Shown here: positions 34,201-44,283 of the stretch, in pieces
Numbering within the stretch: the stretch's first letter is position 1
Layout: every line of letters starts with the position of its first letter
Assembly (NCBI GenBank): GCA_963971535.1
Contig: OZ020591.1
Coordinates: 20,415,790-20,479,789 of the forward strand
Length of the DNA: 64,000 nt
Source of the DNA: Notolepis coatsorum
Lineage: Eukaryota; Chordata; Actinopteri; Aulopiformes; Paralepididae
Direction of reading: 5' to 3'
The notes under the pieces: model-generated
What the model was told of the DNA's origin: nothing
What the model saw: the letters and a program-made list of their open reading frames with translations, nothing else
Databases searched by the model: none
Program-made: the position numbers and the translations under genes

Positions 34201-36491
34201 CCGTCGTCAAGGACGGCGTAGGTGTCAAGTACCTTGTCCCCGTGACTGAGGAGTACTCGTACTACCTTGAGGAGCACTCTGGAGCTCCCACTCTTCGCGG
34301 GGTCGATGTAGAGTACTTCTGTTCTCGAGTTGCTTTGTGGAGCTGGTGGGCGCTTGTTGCTCTCGTGCAGTGCTTCGAGGTGAGCGCCGTCACACTTGCC
34401 ACACTTCTTCTTAAGGCGGCATTCTGCTGCCATGTGGCCGCGCGCGCAGCGGAAGCAGCGGCGGTTAGCTTTAATCCACTGACTTACTTCGACGGTGGTC
34501 AGTTTCTTGAATGTGTCGCACTGTGACAGCCAGTGTTCGTTGTCGCAGTATTGACATGCGATCTTCCATTTCCCCTTGGCGGGGGGGTTGTGACTCTTCT
34601 GTCGTGATACCGACTCGGCCTGGTGCATCACTGTGATGGGCCTACTTTGGTCTTTAGCCCTCCTCTGTCCCTCTTTACAGTTCGAGCCACCCCATGCGAA
34701 GGTGTCGATTCTTAGGCTGCTAACCTCCCTGGCTAGGAAGTCAGCAAGATCCAGCAGTGACTGTTCTGGTCCATTCGGGTCACGGTAGTTTCGTTGCCGC
34801 CGAAAGCGTTCTTGGCGGAATGGGGGGAGCTTCTCCAATATGCGCTCCACGTTGGAGTTGGCGTACAGCTCGTACCTCCCCTTCTCTCTCTGGGACCCGA
34901 GCATCCCTACTAGGGACTGTACTTTGACGGATAGGTCGTCCAGGGCTCGGTTGTCTCTAGCCGGGGGGAGACGTTCTATCTCACGTATCTCCTGAATGAC
35001 ATAGTCCCACGTACGTCCGTAATGTCCGTCGAGGGCCGCCAGGGCGTCAGAATAGGGAGTTTGTGAATTGGAGTATGCCAGCGCAATGTTGTGAGCTCTA
35101 GTTACCTTGAGATGCTTAAGGAGAATGGCGTACTTGTATGGCTCGTCCTGTACTCCTGACATGATTGTCTCTAGGCACATACGCAGCTCGGTATACTGCG
35201 CTCGGTCTTCTCTTGTGAAGTCTGGGAATGTGGGTGTCCCAATGTAGGGTGCCATGGATGGCTGTGACACTGACGCACGTGGGGGGAGAGGCATCCGCGG
35301 CGAGTCTCCCTGTACGTTGGGTCGTTGGTTCGTGCTGGGCGGGAACCAGGGGCTGGGTTCCCAGGCACTATTCCTCAATGCCGTCTGGTGCTCGAACTCC
35401 CCACTGGGACGTGTTGGGGGTTCATGACGCAGCGTGTCGGGGCTGAGACCGGGGCTGCGCTGTGCCTCCTGGTCTGAGATGGAGTAGTGCGGGTGGGCCC
35501 TCTGTCCTCCCTCGTCCTCAGTCAGGCTTTGTAGTCGCTCGGCTAGCTGCTCTGCAACGTAAGCAGGTTCTTCCCTTAGGCGGGTTCCCATGTAGCTTTG
35601 TCGGGGAGGGGAGGGTGCCCTCGACCCTTGGCGTGATGATCTCCGGGAGCTCCGGGTGGAAGAGTCGGGAGTCACATTCTGGAGCGCGTGCGCCATCATT
35701 TGTGCTTGTAGACGGTCTCGTTCTGCCTCGCGCTGCGCATTGGCGCGGTCTCGCTCCATGGTTTCTTTAGCCTGGAGGCGCCTCTCTTCCAGTCTGTGGT
35801 CAGCTTGGAGGCGTCTCTCTTCCAGTCTGAGATGTTCGCGCTCACTCTCTCGTTGCGCCTGGAGGCGGTCACGCTCACCCTGGAGGCGGTCACGCTCACT
35901 CTCTCTTTGCTCCTGGAGGCGATCCCTTTCCGCCGAAGCGGTTATTGTGGCGATCAGGACTTGCGCTAGCCTCTTATCGGCTCCGCTTGGGGAGGACGCT
36001 GAGGATAGTGATTTGGAGCTGGCCGGGCTTGGCGGTGACCTGGTCTTCTCACGCGCTCCGAGGTCCATGTCGGAGGCGCTGTACTCTGTCTTCTCCCGCG
36101 CTCCGAGGTCCATCTCGGGGGCGCGGTACTCTTTACTTTCATGCGCTCCGAGGTCCATCTCGGAGGCGCGGTATTCTTTACTTTCATGCGCTCCGAGGTC
36201 CATCTCGGGGGCGCAGTGTTCTATGGGTACAGTCAAGTCATGCCCCGCTTGTCCCCCCCTGTAAGCTAAGTCAGTTTCACTTAAACTAGCTTGGGTCTCT
36301 ACATCTAGGGTTGACTCCTCGGTAAGGTGGGGCATGCTTGGGCTACTAAGGTTATCCCTGCTTAGCATGCTCTGGGATAAGCTATGAGGTAAATCTACAG
36401 CGTAGCCCTCCAAGTAGGGAGGGGGCTGACGCTGGCGCCTAGGGTGCGGTGAGGGGGGAGGGCTGGTTGGAGAGTGTCTGCCACTGGCCAT
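34200..36491 (-). pseudogene. BEL/Pao gag and protease region
   Basis: The minus strand encodes a Pro/Ser-rich start (MASGRHSPTSPPPSP), several 'EMDLGAHESKEYRA' repeats, and a long charged coiled coil ('ERDRLQAQRESER'). A capsid-like segment follows ('YTELRMCLETIMSGVQDEPY'), then three Cys/His knuckles including CQYCDNEHWLSQC and CFRCARGHMAAEC. The retroviral-type protease motif VLDDGSEKTLL comes near 34200. The knuckle series and DDGS protease are characteristic of BEL/Pao. This is a fossil region. Confidence 0.85.
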
Positions 36492-36522
36492 ATTATCACT
36501 AATATTATTATTACTGATACCC

Positions 36523-36539
36523 TCCGGCTCGAAGGACCA
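36523..36539 (-). promoter_or_regulatory. BEL primer binding site, tRNA-Tyr
   Basis: The plus strand reads TCCGGCTCGAAGGACCA, the 3' end of vertebrate tRNA-Tyr including CCA. The minus strand is therefore complementary to it, two bases from the LTR. From memory of the tRNA sequence the match is 17 of 17. Confidence 0.85.
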
Positions 36540-37445
36540 ATTGTAGCTAAGGGGCTACACAACCCGGACTGTATTGAGATGTTAGATTGAACCACTACTA
36601 AAGAGTATTAATTAGCCAGACATTATAGGTACACAAAATGGCGGACACTTCATTAACTGTGAGGGGACAGTGAAACCAAGTTGAACAATCACTTTAATGT
36701 TAATAGCATAACATACATATTATATAGAACGCAGATCTCCTTTAATACGTTAATGTCGATGCAACAATGTCATAGGCAACGATAGTCCTAGACTACTGGT
36801 ACTCGACCGTTGATTCTCTGAATGGAGTGAGGCGGAACGAAGCAGCACAGGTAAAAGCAAGATGGTGGATGGAGACGGTAATTCTCTCTGGAGCTCCGAC
36901 TCCAGAGAACTGCAGACAAACGTGGGATAATCCTGTCGTCGCTGGGGAGGAGGGTCTCGTACGGACCGGGTCCTTGTATTCCTAGCGCCCGATGGCAGGA
37001 TTAATAGCTATTAGTCCAAAAGCCCGTTGGCATGGGTGATAGCTAGTTAGCCCCTTTGTACTTAGGCTAACCCGCATGGAGTCTTCAATAGGTAGTTAGA
37101 TCCAGAACGCCGCTGGGTTCAACTATAAGTCTCTCAACGTTACTTCGCTTACACAAGTCACTATACTGTGCCAATAGTGGCTCGACAATATTATGGTTGT
37201 ATCTAATTAGCCGTCCGGCTCTCTATTAAGATACGTTGCTTGCCTTCCTGTTAATGCTGCAAAACGTCTTCTTCTATCTCACACACTCTGTCTTAGTTAC
37301 CTGTGGAATGAGTCTGTTCATCCCCACAGATCAATATGCTCTCTCTCTCACTTGCCCGAGCATGTCTCTGGAACCCCGCGCATGCGCTCACGCTGTCTAC
37401 GGCGCTAAGAGTGGAACATATACAAATAAGCGAATGATGAATACT

Positions 37446-40400
37446 TTTTTTTTTTAAACATTTATTTATTAGTCATCAAAGGTACAGTTGGATACATTAC
37501 ACATTGAATGACATTTTGTATTTTCGCCCTTCCCCCCCTCCCTCCTGGGTTCCCACATACATTGCAAAATTAGATTCAAGGACTTTCTCAAAAAAGAGAA
37601 TTAAAAAATAAAAGTGATACAGTTCACTTTTAAGTGCTGTTTTCTATAGCAAAGATTTATAATAATAATTAATAAAGAGTAAAGAATACACCTTTAGTCG
37701 GATCCAATATTTCATGGCTCAGAGCCAATCTCCGACAGTTAGCGCTACCTTGTGTCAAAATACAAGTATTTAGCATTTCAAGGACCTTGTACGAACCCTC
37801 CATCCTCCCTCCCATTTTCCCTCCCCTATCTTGCCCAATCCTACAAATACACAACAGGAAACATAGAACATACAAACACATATCTCTCTCACTCATCCTT
37901 CCTTCTCATTATCCTAATGTCTTTAGCTTGGCTATGTAACCAATAAAAGGGCCCCATACTATTTCAAACTTTTCACTAGACCCCCTTAGGTTGTGTTTGA
38001 TTTTCTCCAGATTTAGAAAGAACATGAGATCTTTAAGCCATAGGGATGCTTTGGGGGCTGCTGGTGATTTCCACTCTAGCAAGATCCTTCTGCGTGCTAG
38101 TAGGGATGCAAAGGCAATTCTATCTATTGTTCTTCTCCTAACCCCTTGGTGATCCGGTCTTGGTAAGACTCCAAATATGGCTATTTCTGCACTGGGAGTT
38201 AGCTCCATGTCGAAAGCCTCTGCGAGGTGTTTGAAAATAGCTGTCCAGAAGCTGTGTAGGCGGGGACAAGACCAAAACATGTGCGTCATATTTGCTGGGG
38301 ACATGTGGCATCTATTACAAGAGTCTGTAATATTGGGATATATTTTGGCGAGTTTAGAGTTTGTGAAGTAGATGCGATGGACCACCTTAAATTGCATCAG
38401 ATTGAGCCTGGAGCAGGTAGTACTGTCATTTACTCTGGCCAATACTCCATTCCAAATATTCTCATCTATAGCCTCACCCCATTCCTTTTCCCAGTCCTCT
38501 TTGATTTTATCAAGACATGTTTCTGTGTTACGGGAGATCAGGGTGTAAATCCTTGATATAAGACCTTTTTGATTTGTGGGGATGTCCAGAATTGTGTCAA
38601 TTACTGAGTTGGAGATAGTAGGGAAGGAGGTATTGTGTTGTTTAACCCAGTTTCGAACTTGAAAGTATCGAAATAAATGAGATCTCGGGAGGCCAAATTT
38701 TTCACACAGATCGCTAAAACTGCAGAAAACCTTATTGGTGTATAGGTCCCTCACTCTAACTAGGCCTGACCTTTGCCAGGTCAAAAAGGCTGCATCAGTG
38801 TGGGGAGGGATAAAGAGGTGGTTGTTGCAAATGGGGCTGTGGCTGGAGAACCCAAGGAGTCCAGAGGCGCGCCTGAATTGAAGCCATATTTTTAAAGTCG
38901 ATACAACAATTGGGTTTCTTGAAAATTTGGTCGGCCGGATTGGCAATTCAGATGAGAGCAGGGCCAATAGTGAGGTAGACTGGCAGGATCCTGCTTCAGA
39001 TTCACACCAGCTCAGTGCCGGTTCTTGGGTCCATAAAATCATCTTGTGGATGTTGGCTGCCCAATAATAGTTTCTTATATCAGGGAGTGCCAATCCCCCA
39101 CCCTCTCTAGGCCTCTGTAAGAACTCTCTTTTGATTCTGGGGGGCTTACCTCCCCATATAAAATGGGAAATCAGTGCATTTACTTTAGTAAAGAAGGATT
39201 TGGGTAAGAAGACTGGAAGGGATTGAAAAAGGTATAGAAAACGTGGAAGCACATTAATTTTTATGCAGTTTACCCTCCCCGCAATAGTTATATGTAAGCT
39301 ATTCCATCTCTCCAGGTCTAATTTAAGCTTAGCTATTAGGGGTGAGAAATTATTCTCGATAAGGTCTGAAAATGTACGACATATGTTCACTCCCAAATAC
39401 TTAAAACTGTCTTTAGATATCTTAAAGGGGAATTGCTTTTCAGGGATCTGTAAGGCTAGATTATTCACTGGGAAGCATTCACTTTTTGAAAAGTTAAGTT
39501 TGTAACCTGAAAAGGTTCCGAATCTATTCAGCAGTCCGATAGTCTGAGGGATGGTAGACAGTGGATCAGAAATGAATAATAATAAGTCGTCTGCATACAA
39601 GGAGAGTATGTGTTCCGAACCATATCTAAAGATTCCTTGATTGTAGTTGGCGGATTTGAGCGCAGTAGATAAAGGTTCGATTGCTACGGCAAATAGCAAA
39701 GGACTCAGAGGACATCCCTGGCGGGTACCTCTACCAAGAGTGAAGTACTGGGATATCATCCCATTAGTACTCACAGATGCTTTAGGTGCTGAGTATAAAA
39801 GTGTTATCCAAGAAATAAATTTGGGGCCCATACGAAACCTATTAAGGACCTCTAGCAGATACCCCCACTCCACCCTATCAAATGCTTTCTCCGCATCCAA
39901 GGAGACCACCACCTCTGGTGTCTCACCGGATGCAGGAGAATGAAGAATATTTAAAAGGCGCCGGATATTAGAGAAGGAGTTGCGGTTTTTCATAAACCCT
40001 GTTTGGTCTAATGATATGATACCTGGCATAACCGAATCTAGCCGCATGGCTAGTGTTTTTGCTAGGATTTTATAGTCTGCATTTAAAAGGGAGATAGGGC
40101 GGTAGGAGCTGCAGTCAGATTGTTCTTTACCCGGTTTTAATAGCAAGGTTATTGAGGCCTCAGTGAGAGTTGGAGGCAGAGCCCCTTGGTCCAGAGAGTG
40201 ATTGAACATTTTTAACAGGAGGGGGGTTAATTTATCTATGAATCTTTTATAGAACTCTATTGGATAGCCATCTGGGCCAGGGGCCTTGCCACTTTGTATC
40301 AGTCCAATCGAGTCTGCTATATGACCAAGTTCTAGAGGTTGGTCTATTTCGCTCGCTTGCGTGTGGGTTATGGATGGGAATTCCAGGTTGTCAAGAAACC

Positions 40401-41790
40401 TTGTCATGTCTGTATCATCTGCAGGGGTTTGTGAGGTATAAAGCTCGGAGTAGAATGTTTTAAAAGTCTCATTAATAAGAGATGGGATGACTGTGAGTTC
40501 TCCGGAGGGAGTCCTTATTTGTTCAATTTGTTGGGATGTCGATCTACTCTTAATTTGGTGTGCCAAAAGGCGTCCTGCCTTTTCCCCATGTTCGTAGAAA
40601 GACCCACGTAATCTTAAAAGTTGTTTTTCAGTCTCACGGGTTGAAAGTAAGTTATATTCCATTTGGAGATTTTGTCTTTCCTTGTCTAATTCAGGGGTTG
40701 GGGATACTGATAAGTTTCTGTCTAGTTTTGCAATACTTTCCATGAGCTGTTCCTGTTTTTGTTTTCTCAGTTTGTTTTGTCTTGCAGAGTAGGATATAAT
40801 CTCTCCTCTAACTACCGCCTTTAAGGTCTCCCAGAGTAGGGATGGGGATTTGCTATCATGGTTATTGGTTATAAGGAATTCGTCAATCACCTTGGATATT
40901 GTTTGGCAGAATCCATCATCACTTAACAATGTGCAGTCCAACCTCCAAGGGGGGCGTGATTTTTGTAGGAGTGAGAATGCGATGTCAAGTAGTAATGGGG
41001 CGTGATCCGATATCACTATAGTTGAGTATTCTGTATTATTGACAGCCGGAATGAAATATTTATCAATATAGAAGTAATCAATTCTAGAGAATGTTTTATG
41101 GACCTGAGAAGTGTAGAAAGAGAAGTGTTTTTTACTCGGATTAAAAAAACGCCATGGGTCCACACATCCTATTTGGGTCACAAATGATGTAATTGATTTT
41201 GCCATTTTAGAGGGAGAGACATTCTTTGGATTAGATTTGTCTAGCCGTGAGTCTATTGCACAGTTGAGGTCGCCCCCCAAAATCAAATGGTGAGAGTTCA
41301 AATCAGGTAAACATGCTATTACTTTTCCCATGAATGCTGCGTCATCCCAATTGGGTGCATATAGATTAACTAGCACTACCATGACATTATTAAGGGATCC
41401 TGAAACTATAATAAACCTGCCCTGGGGGTCTGCTGTAACCTTAGTTGGTCTGAACTGTACTGTTTTATGTATTAAAATAGCTGTACCCCTTGCTTTACTA
41501 CTGAAATTGGAATGGAAGGTTTGTCCAACCCAAGAGGCTTTCAACCTATGATGATCCTTTGTGGTCAGATGGGATTCTTGCAGGAAAGCTATTTCGGTTT
41601 TAAGTTGTTTTAGGTGGGAGAATATTCTGCCTCTCTTGACTTGGCCATTGATGCCTTTGACGTTCCAAGAGACAAATCTTAGACTTGCTCCTCTCTTATT
41701 CGATGCATTAGCCATATTCAGATATCAGGGTATGTGATGAGGTAGCATAGGATCTTGTTGAAAGGAGGCGAGGAGAGAGGACAAAACTAT
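37446..41790 (-). mobile_element. L1/Tx1-like LINE, ORF2 intact, no ORF1
   Basis: The 14-bp duplication gaatgatgaatact lies at 37432-37445 and 41791-41804. On the minus strand the element ends in a short poly(A) (the T-run at 37446-37456). The interior is a 463-bp 3' UTR, a complete 1268-residue ORF2 and only 75 bp upstream of its start. ORF1 is absent, so the copy is 5'-truncated or belongs to a family without one. It sits in the 5' LTR of the BEL element, so it is younger than that insertion. Confidence 0.93.
37909..41715 (-). CDS. LINE ORF2: endonuclease and reverse transcriptase
   Basis: The 1268 codons run without interruption. Residues 10-245 form an APE-type endonuclease, with FVSWNVKG, IAFLQES near 45, LGGDLN at 146-151, FSRIDYFYID near 210 and SDHAPL at 236-241. 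Residues about 475-770 form the reverse transcriptase, with GKAPGPDGYP, LLNADYKILAKTLA, VVSLDAEKAFDRVEW, TRQGCPLSPLLFA and the catalytic YADD at 707-710. Near 1140 a C-terminal CNRCHMSPANMTHMFWSC gives the CxxC..H..C motif of L1-type ORF2. The product nicks target DNA and copies the element RNA there. The start is the first ATG of the open frame. The length and order match full L1/Tx1 ORF2 proteins, so it may still be able to make protein. Confidence 0.93.
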   Translation of the reverse strand: MANASNKRGASLRFVSWNVKGINGQVKRGRIFSHLKQLKTEIAFLQESHLTTKDHHRLKASWVGQTFHSNFSSKARGTAILIHKTVQFRPTKVTADPQGRFIIVSGSLNNVMVVLVNLYAPNWDDAAFMGKVIACLPDLNSHHLILGGDLNCAIDSRLDKSNPKNVSPSKMAKSITSFVTQIGCVDPWRFFNPSKKHFSFYTSQVHKTFSRIDYFYIDKYFIPAVNNTEYSTIVISDHAPLLLDIAFSLLQKSRPPWRLDCTLLSDDGFCQTISKVIDEFLITNNHDSKSPSLLWETLKAVVRGEIISYSARQNKLRKQKQEQLMESIAKLDRNLSVSPTPELDKERQNLQMEYNLLSTRETEKQLLRLRGSFYEHGEKAGRLLAHQIKSRSTSQQIEQIRTPSGELTVIPSLINETFKTFYSELYTSQTPADDTDMTRFLDNLEFPSITHTQASEIDQPLELGHIADSIGLIQSGKAPGPDGYPIEFYKRFIDKLTPLLLKMFNHSLDQGALPPTLTEASITLLLKPGKEQSDCSSYRPISLLNADYKILAKTLAMRLDSVMPGIISLDQTGFMKNRNSFSNIRRLLNILHSPASGETPEVVVSLDAEKAFDRVEWGYLLEVLNRFRMGPKFISWITLLYSAPKASVSTNGMISQYFTLGRGTRQGCPLSPLLFAVAIEPLSTALKSANYNQGIFRYGSEHILSLYADDLLLFISDPLSTIPQTIGLLNRFGTFSGYKLNFSKSECFPVNNLALQIPEKQFPFKISKDSFKYLGVNICRTFSDLIENNFSPLIAKLKLDLERWNSLHITIAGRVNCIKINVLPRFLYLFQSLPVFLPKSFFTKVNALISHFIWGGKPPRIKREFLQRPREGGGLALPDIRNYYWAANIHKMILWTQEPALSWCESEAGSCQSTSLLALLSSELPIRPTKFSRNPIVVSTLKIWLQFRRASGLLGFSSHSPICNNHLFIPPHTDAAFLTWQRSGLVRVRDLYTNKVFCSFSDLCEKFGLPRSHLFRYFQVRNWVKQHNTSFPTISNSVIDTILDIPTNQKGLISRIYTLISRNTETCLDKIKEDWEKEWGEAIDENIWNGVLARVNDSTTCSRLNLMQFKVVHRIYFTNSKLAKIYPNITDSCNRCHMSPANMTHMFWSCPRLHSFWTAIFKHLAEAFDMELTPSAEIAIFGVLPRPDHQGVRRRTIDRIAFASLLARRRILLEWKSPAAPKASLWLKDLMFFLNLEKIKHNLRGSSEKFEIVWGPFIGYIAKLKTLG

Positions 41791-42340
41791 GAATGATGAA
41801 TACTGCTAAGTAAATAAACGACGTGAAAATATATATCTTATATATACAAACAATATATAAGTTATACAAAATAATAAACGCAGACTCTATGTTTTAATCT
41901 GGACCTTCAGAACATCCGCCCCCTAATTAGTCTGAACCTAATTAGCAAATAAAATTTGGGGCACAGATTAATATTAAGGGTCAAGTCAATTTCTCCATAA
42001 TGGGCTATGGGAAGTTGGAAGTAATCTATAAAGTCGGTGGGTTATCGTCGTCGTCAGGGGGGTCAGGGAACGCAGGAAGCTCTATCAACTTAGCTACTGG
42101 TCTAGTATAAGTCCGCCCTTGGACAATGACCTCTGCCGCTCTGACCTTCCCATCCGAACCATTTAATCTGGACCTTCAGAACAGCCCTACAAGTACAATT
42201 AGTTACATCACCCCTGAGTGGAACATGGAAAGCCAAACTTTCCCCCAGTGTACCAAAAACCGTACCGAACCTTGACTTCAAAACCGAGGTACGTACCGTA
42301 CCGTGGTTTTTGTGTACCGTTACACCCCTAATCATTACAC

Positions 42341-43090
42341 ATGGGCAAAACAGAGTCCATTCTCTTCGGTTCAAATAACAAACTCAGCAAGACCGACGGC
42401 TTCTCAGTTACAGTGGGTGACAATATTGTCACAAGGAAAGATGAAATTACCTACCTGGGTTCCATCCTAGAGGCTAATCTTTCCTGTGACAAAATGGCAT
42501 CCAATGTAATAAAAAAAGTCAACCAACGAACTCGATTCTTGTACCGGATCTCCTCTCTGGTAAACAAGAATACCCTGAAGACTCTGGCAGGAGCACTCAT
42601 TCAAGGGTACTATGACTATGCTTGCACCTCATGGTACCAAAGCACCTCAAAGGCACTAAAGACAAAATTACAAACATCTCAAAACAAACTGGTCAGACTA
42701 CTGCTTGACCTGACTCCTAGAACCCACCTCACCCCTGCCCACTTTGACAACCTAGGAAGGCTTAGAGTAGACGACAGACTACAGCAACTTGCAATGGGCC
42801 TGGTCTACAAGATACACTACACGACCAAGGTACCCATGTACATGTCAAAATACTTCCCAAAGGTCAGTGAATACCACGATCACAACACCAGAGGGAGCTC
42901 CACAAATCATGTTAAACCCAGATTCGGCTCAAACAAGGGACTAAACACGTTTTGCAATTATGCCACATCAATGTGGAATGCCCTACCCAAAGCTGTAAAG
43001 GAATGTGAATCACTACCCACTTTCAAAAACACTCTCAAAGAACACCTACGGGAGACTGCAATTCGAAACTGGCCCCTGAAAATGTCTTAA
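42341..43090 (+). pseudogene. LINE ORF2 C-terminal part (jockey/L2-like)
   Basis: The 249 codons start MGKTESILFG, the segment just after the polymerase fingers-palm core. They continue through 'ITYLGSILEANLSCDKMASN' and 'LIQGYYDYACTSWYQSTSKA' to 'MWNALPKAVKECESLPTFKN'. These are the standard C-terminal motifs of jockey/L2-like LINEs. The polymerase core upstream is missing, as the frame abuts the right end of the hAT at 42330. The 3' UTR continues to about 43940. Confidence 0.8.
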
Positions 43091-43942
43091 CCCAACCCCC
43101 TCAAATGTACAGTAAATGACCATGTATGGCTTTGTCAATATTCCAATGTACAGTGTACAGTGTCCCCCACCCAGCCCCTACCCAACCCCCCCCCCCCCCA
43201 CCCAACCACACTGTAAACCCGCATGTTCGAAATAATCAATTAGTTTGAGTAGGGTATACTCAATATTCTATGAAAGTTCTACTAACTTGAATGTTTTGAG
43301 TTCGTGTGACGTGTTCTTATGTTTTGAGTAAATAAAACTCATAGTTTTTGATTGATTTGGAACTATTCACTTATTAAGTAAGTATAATGTAAAAGCATAA
43401 CTTAAGTACAACTTAAGATAATTAAGTAGATACAGACTGTAAACCGCATGTTCAAAATAATCAATTAGTTTGAGTAGGATATACTCAATATTCTATGGAA
43501 GTTCACCTAACTTGAATGTCTTGCGTTCGTGTGACGTGTTCTTATGTTTTGAGTAAATACAACTCATAGTTTTTGATTGACTTGGAACTATTCACTTATT
43601 AAGTAAGTATAATGTAAAAGCATAACTTAATTACAACTTAAGATAATTAAGTAGATACAGACTGTAAACCGCATGTTCAAAATAATCAATTAGTTTGAGT
43701 AGGATATACTCAATATTCTATGGAAGTTCACCTAACTTACATATGTTGAGTTTGTGTGACTTGTTCTTATGTTTTGATTAAATTAAACTCATCGTTTTTG
43801 ATTGCCTTGGAACTATTCACATATTAAGTAAGTATAATGTAAAAGCATACCTTAAGTACAACTTAAAAGAATTAAGTAAATACAGAGTATTGCGGTTCAG
43901 TGGTAGAATTCAATAAAGGAATATCTTATCTTATCTTATAAA
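43091..43942 (+). repeat. LINE 3' UTR with (ATCTT)n tail and a 226-bp tandem array
   Basis: A C-rich stretch (43165-43205) is followed by three copies of a 225-226-bp unit starting CTGTAAAC at 43211, 43437 and 43662. CAATAAAGGAATATCTTATC then ends the LINE with a short ATCTT tail at 43919-43940. The array appears to have expanded inside the UTR. Confidence 0.8.
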
Positions 43943-43949
43943 AATATAT

Positions 43950-44283
43950 ATTTTCCACTAATTTCTATGTTTCAACATTACTGTCTGATGCAGTAACATT
44001 AGTGTGATGATGTGTGCATGAGAACATGCAACCAGCATGTTTTTGTGAGCACTTGATGCAGAACCACAGCCACCCGCAGGCTGGGGTCCCGCAGGCTGAG
44101 GCCCGCAGGCTGAGGCCCCTCACGCTTCCATTGGCTGATTTGGGTCACGTGACCGTCCCACCCAATGGCTGAATTGGAGTGTTGCACTGCGGGCATTGGC
44201 TGATTTGGGTCACGTTGCACTGCGGGATTGATTGATTGATTGATTGATTGAAAACTTTATTAACAGATTGCAGAATGGGTATA
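43950..44283 (-). repeat. Repeat related to the core of the 1525-2254 element
   Basis: GATTTGGGTCACGTGACCGT, CCAATGGCTGAATTGGAGTG and the (ATTG)n-AAAACTTTATTAACAG tail correspond, in reverse, to 1640-1870. The tail is cut off by the 9-bp minisatellite. Confidence 0.65.

Larger units (their letters stand above)
36542..41905 (-). repeat. BEL 5' LTR (interrupted)
   Basis: It has the same sequence as the other LTR, with LTR proper at 36542-37445 and from 41805 to 41905. An L1-like LINE sits between. On the minus strand the next bases inside the element form a tRNA-Tyr primer site. Confidence 0.87.
20079..42183 (-). mobile_element. BEL/Pao LTR element in a three-LTR tandem arrangement, broken
   Basis: The 5-bp duplication gccct lies at 20074-20078 and 42184-42188. 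In plus order it comprises LTR 1 (20079-31525, interrupted by a younger LTR element), an internal gag-pol region (31526-36541) and LTR 2 (36542-41905, interrupted by a LINE). A partial repeat of the internal region and a remnant of a third LTR end follow, finishing at 42183. The two main LTRs differ at roughly eight positions over about 1 kb, so the element is young. The coding region is broken, with about two breaks. Family: BEL/Pao by gag, protease, reverse transcriptase and integrase motifs. Confidence 0.88.
19864..42330. mobile_element. Small hAT (TAGGGGTGTAA ends) split by a 22-kb insertion
   Basis: The left end reads TAGGGGTGTAAAGGTACACG and the right end, on the other strand, TAGGGGTGTAACGGTACACA. 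Both are followed by GTACCGAACC-like repeats. The flanking 8-mers aactttac and atcattac agree at six of eight positions, so the duplication is aged or doubtful. Only about 360 bp belong to the hAT itself (19864-20078 and 42184-42330). Everything between is a later BEL/Pao insertion. Confidence 0.7.
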
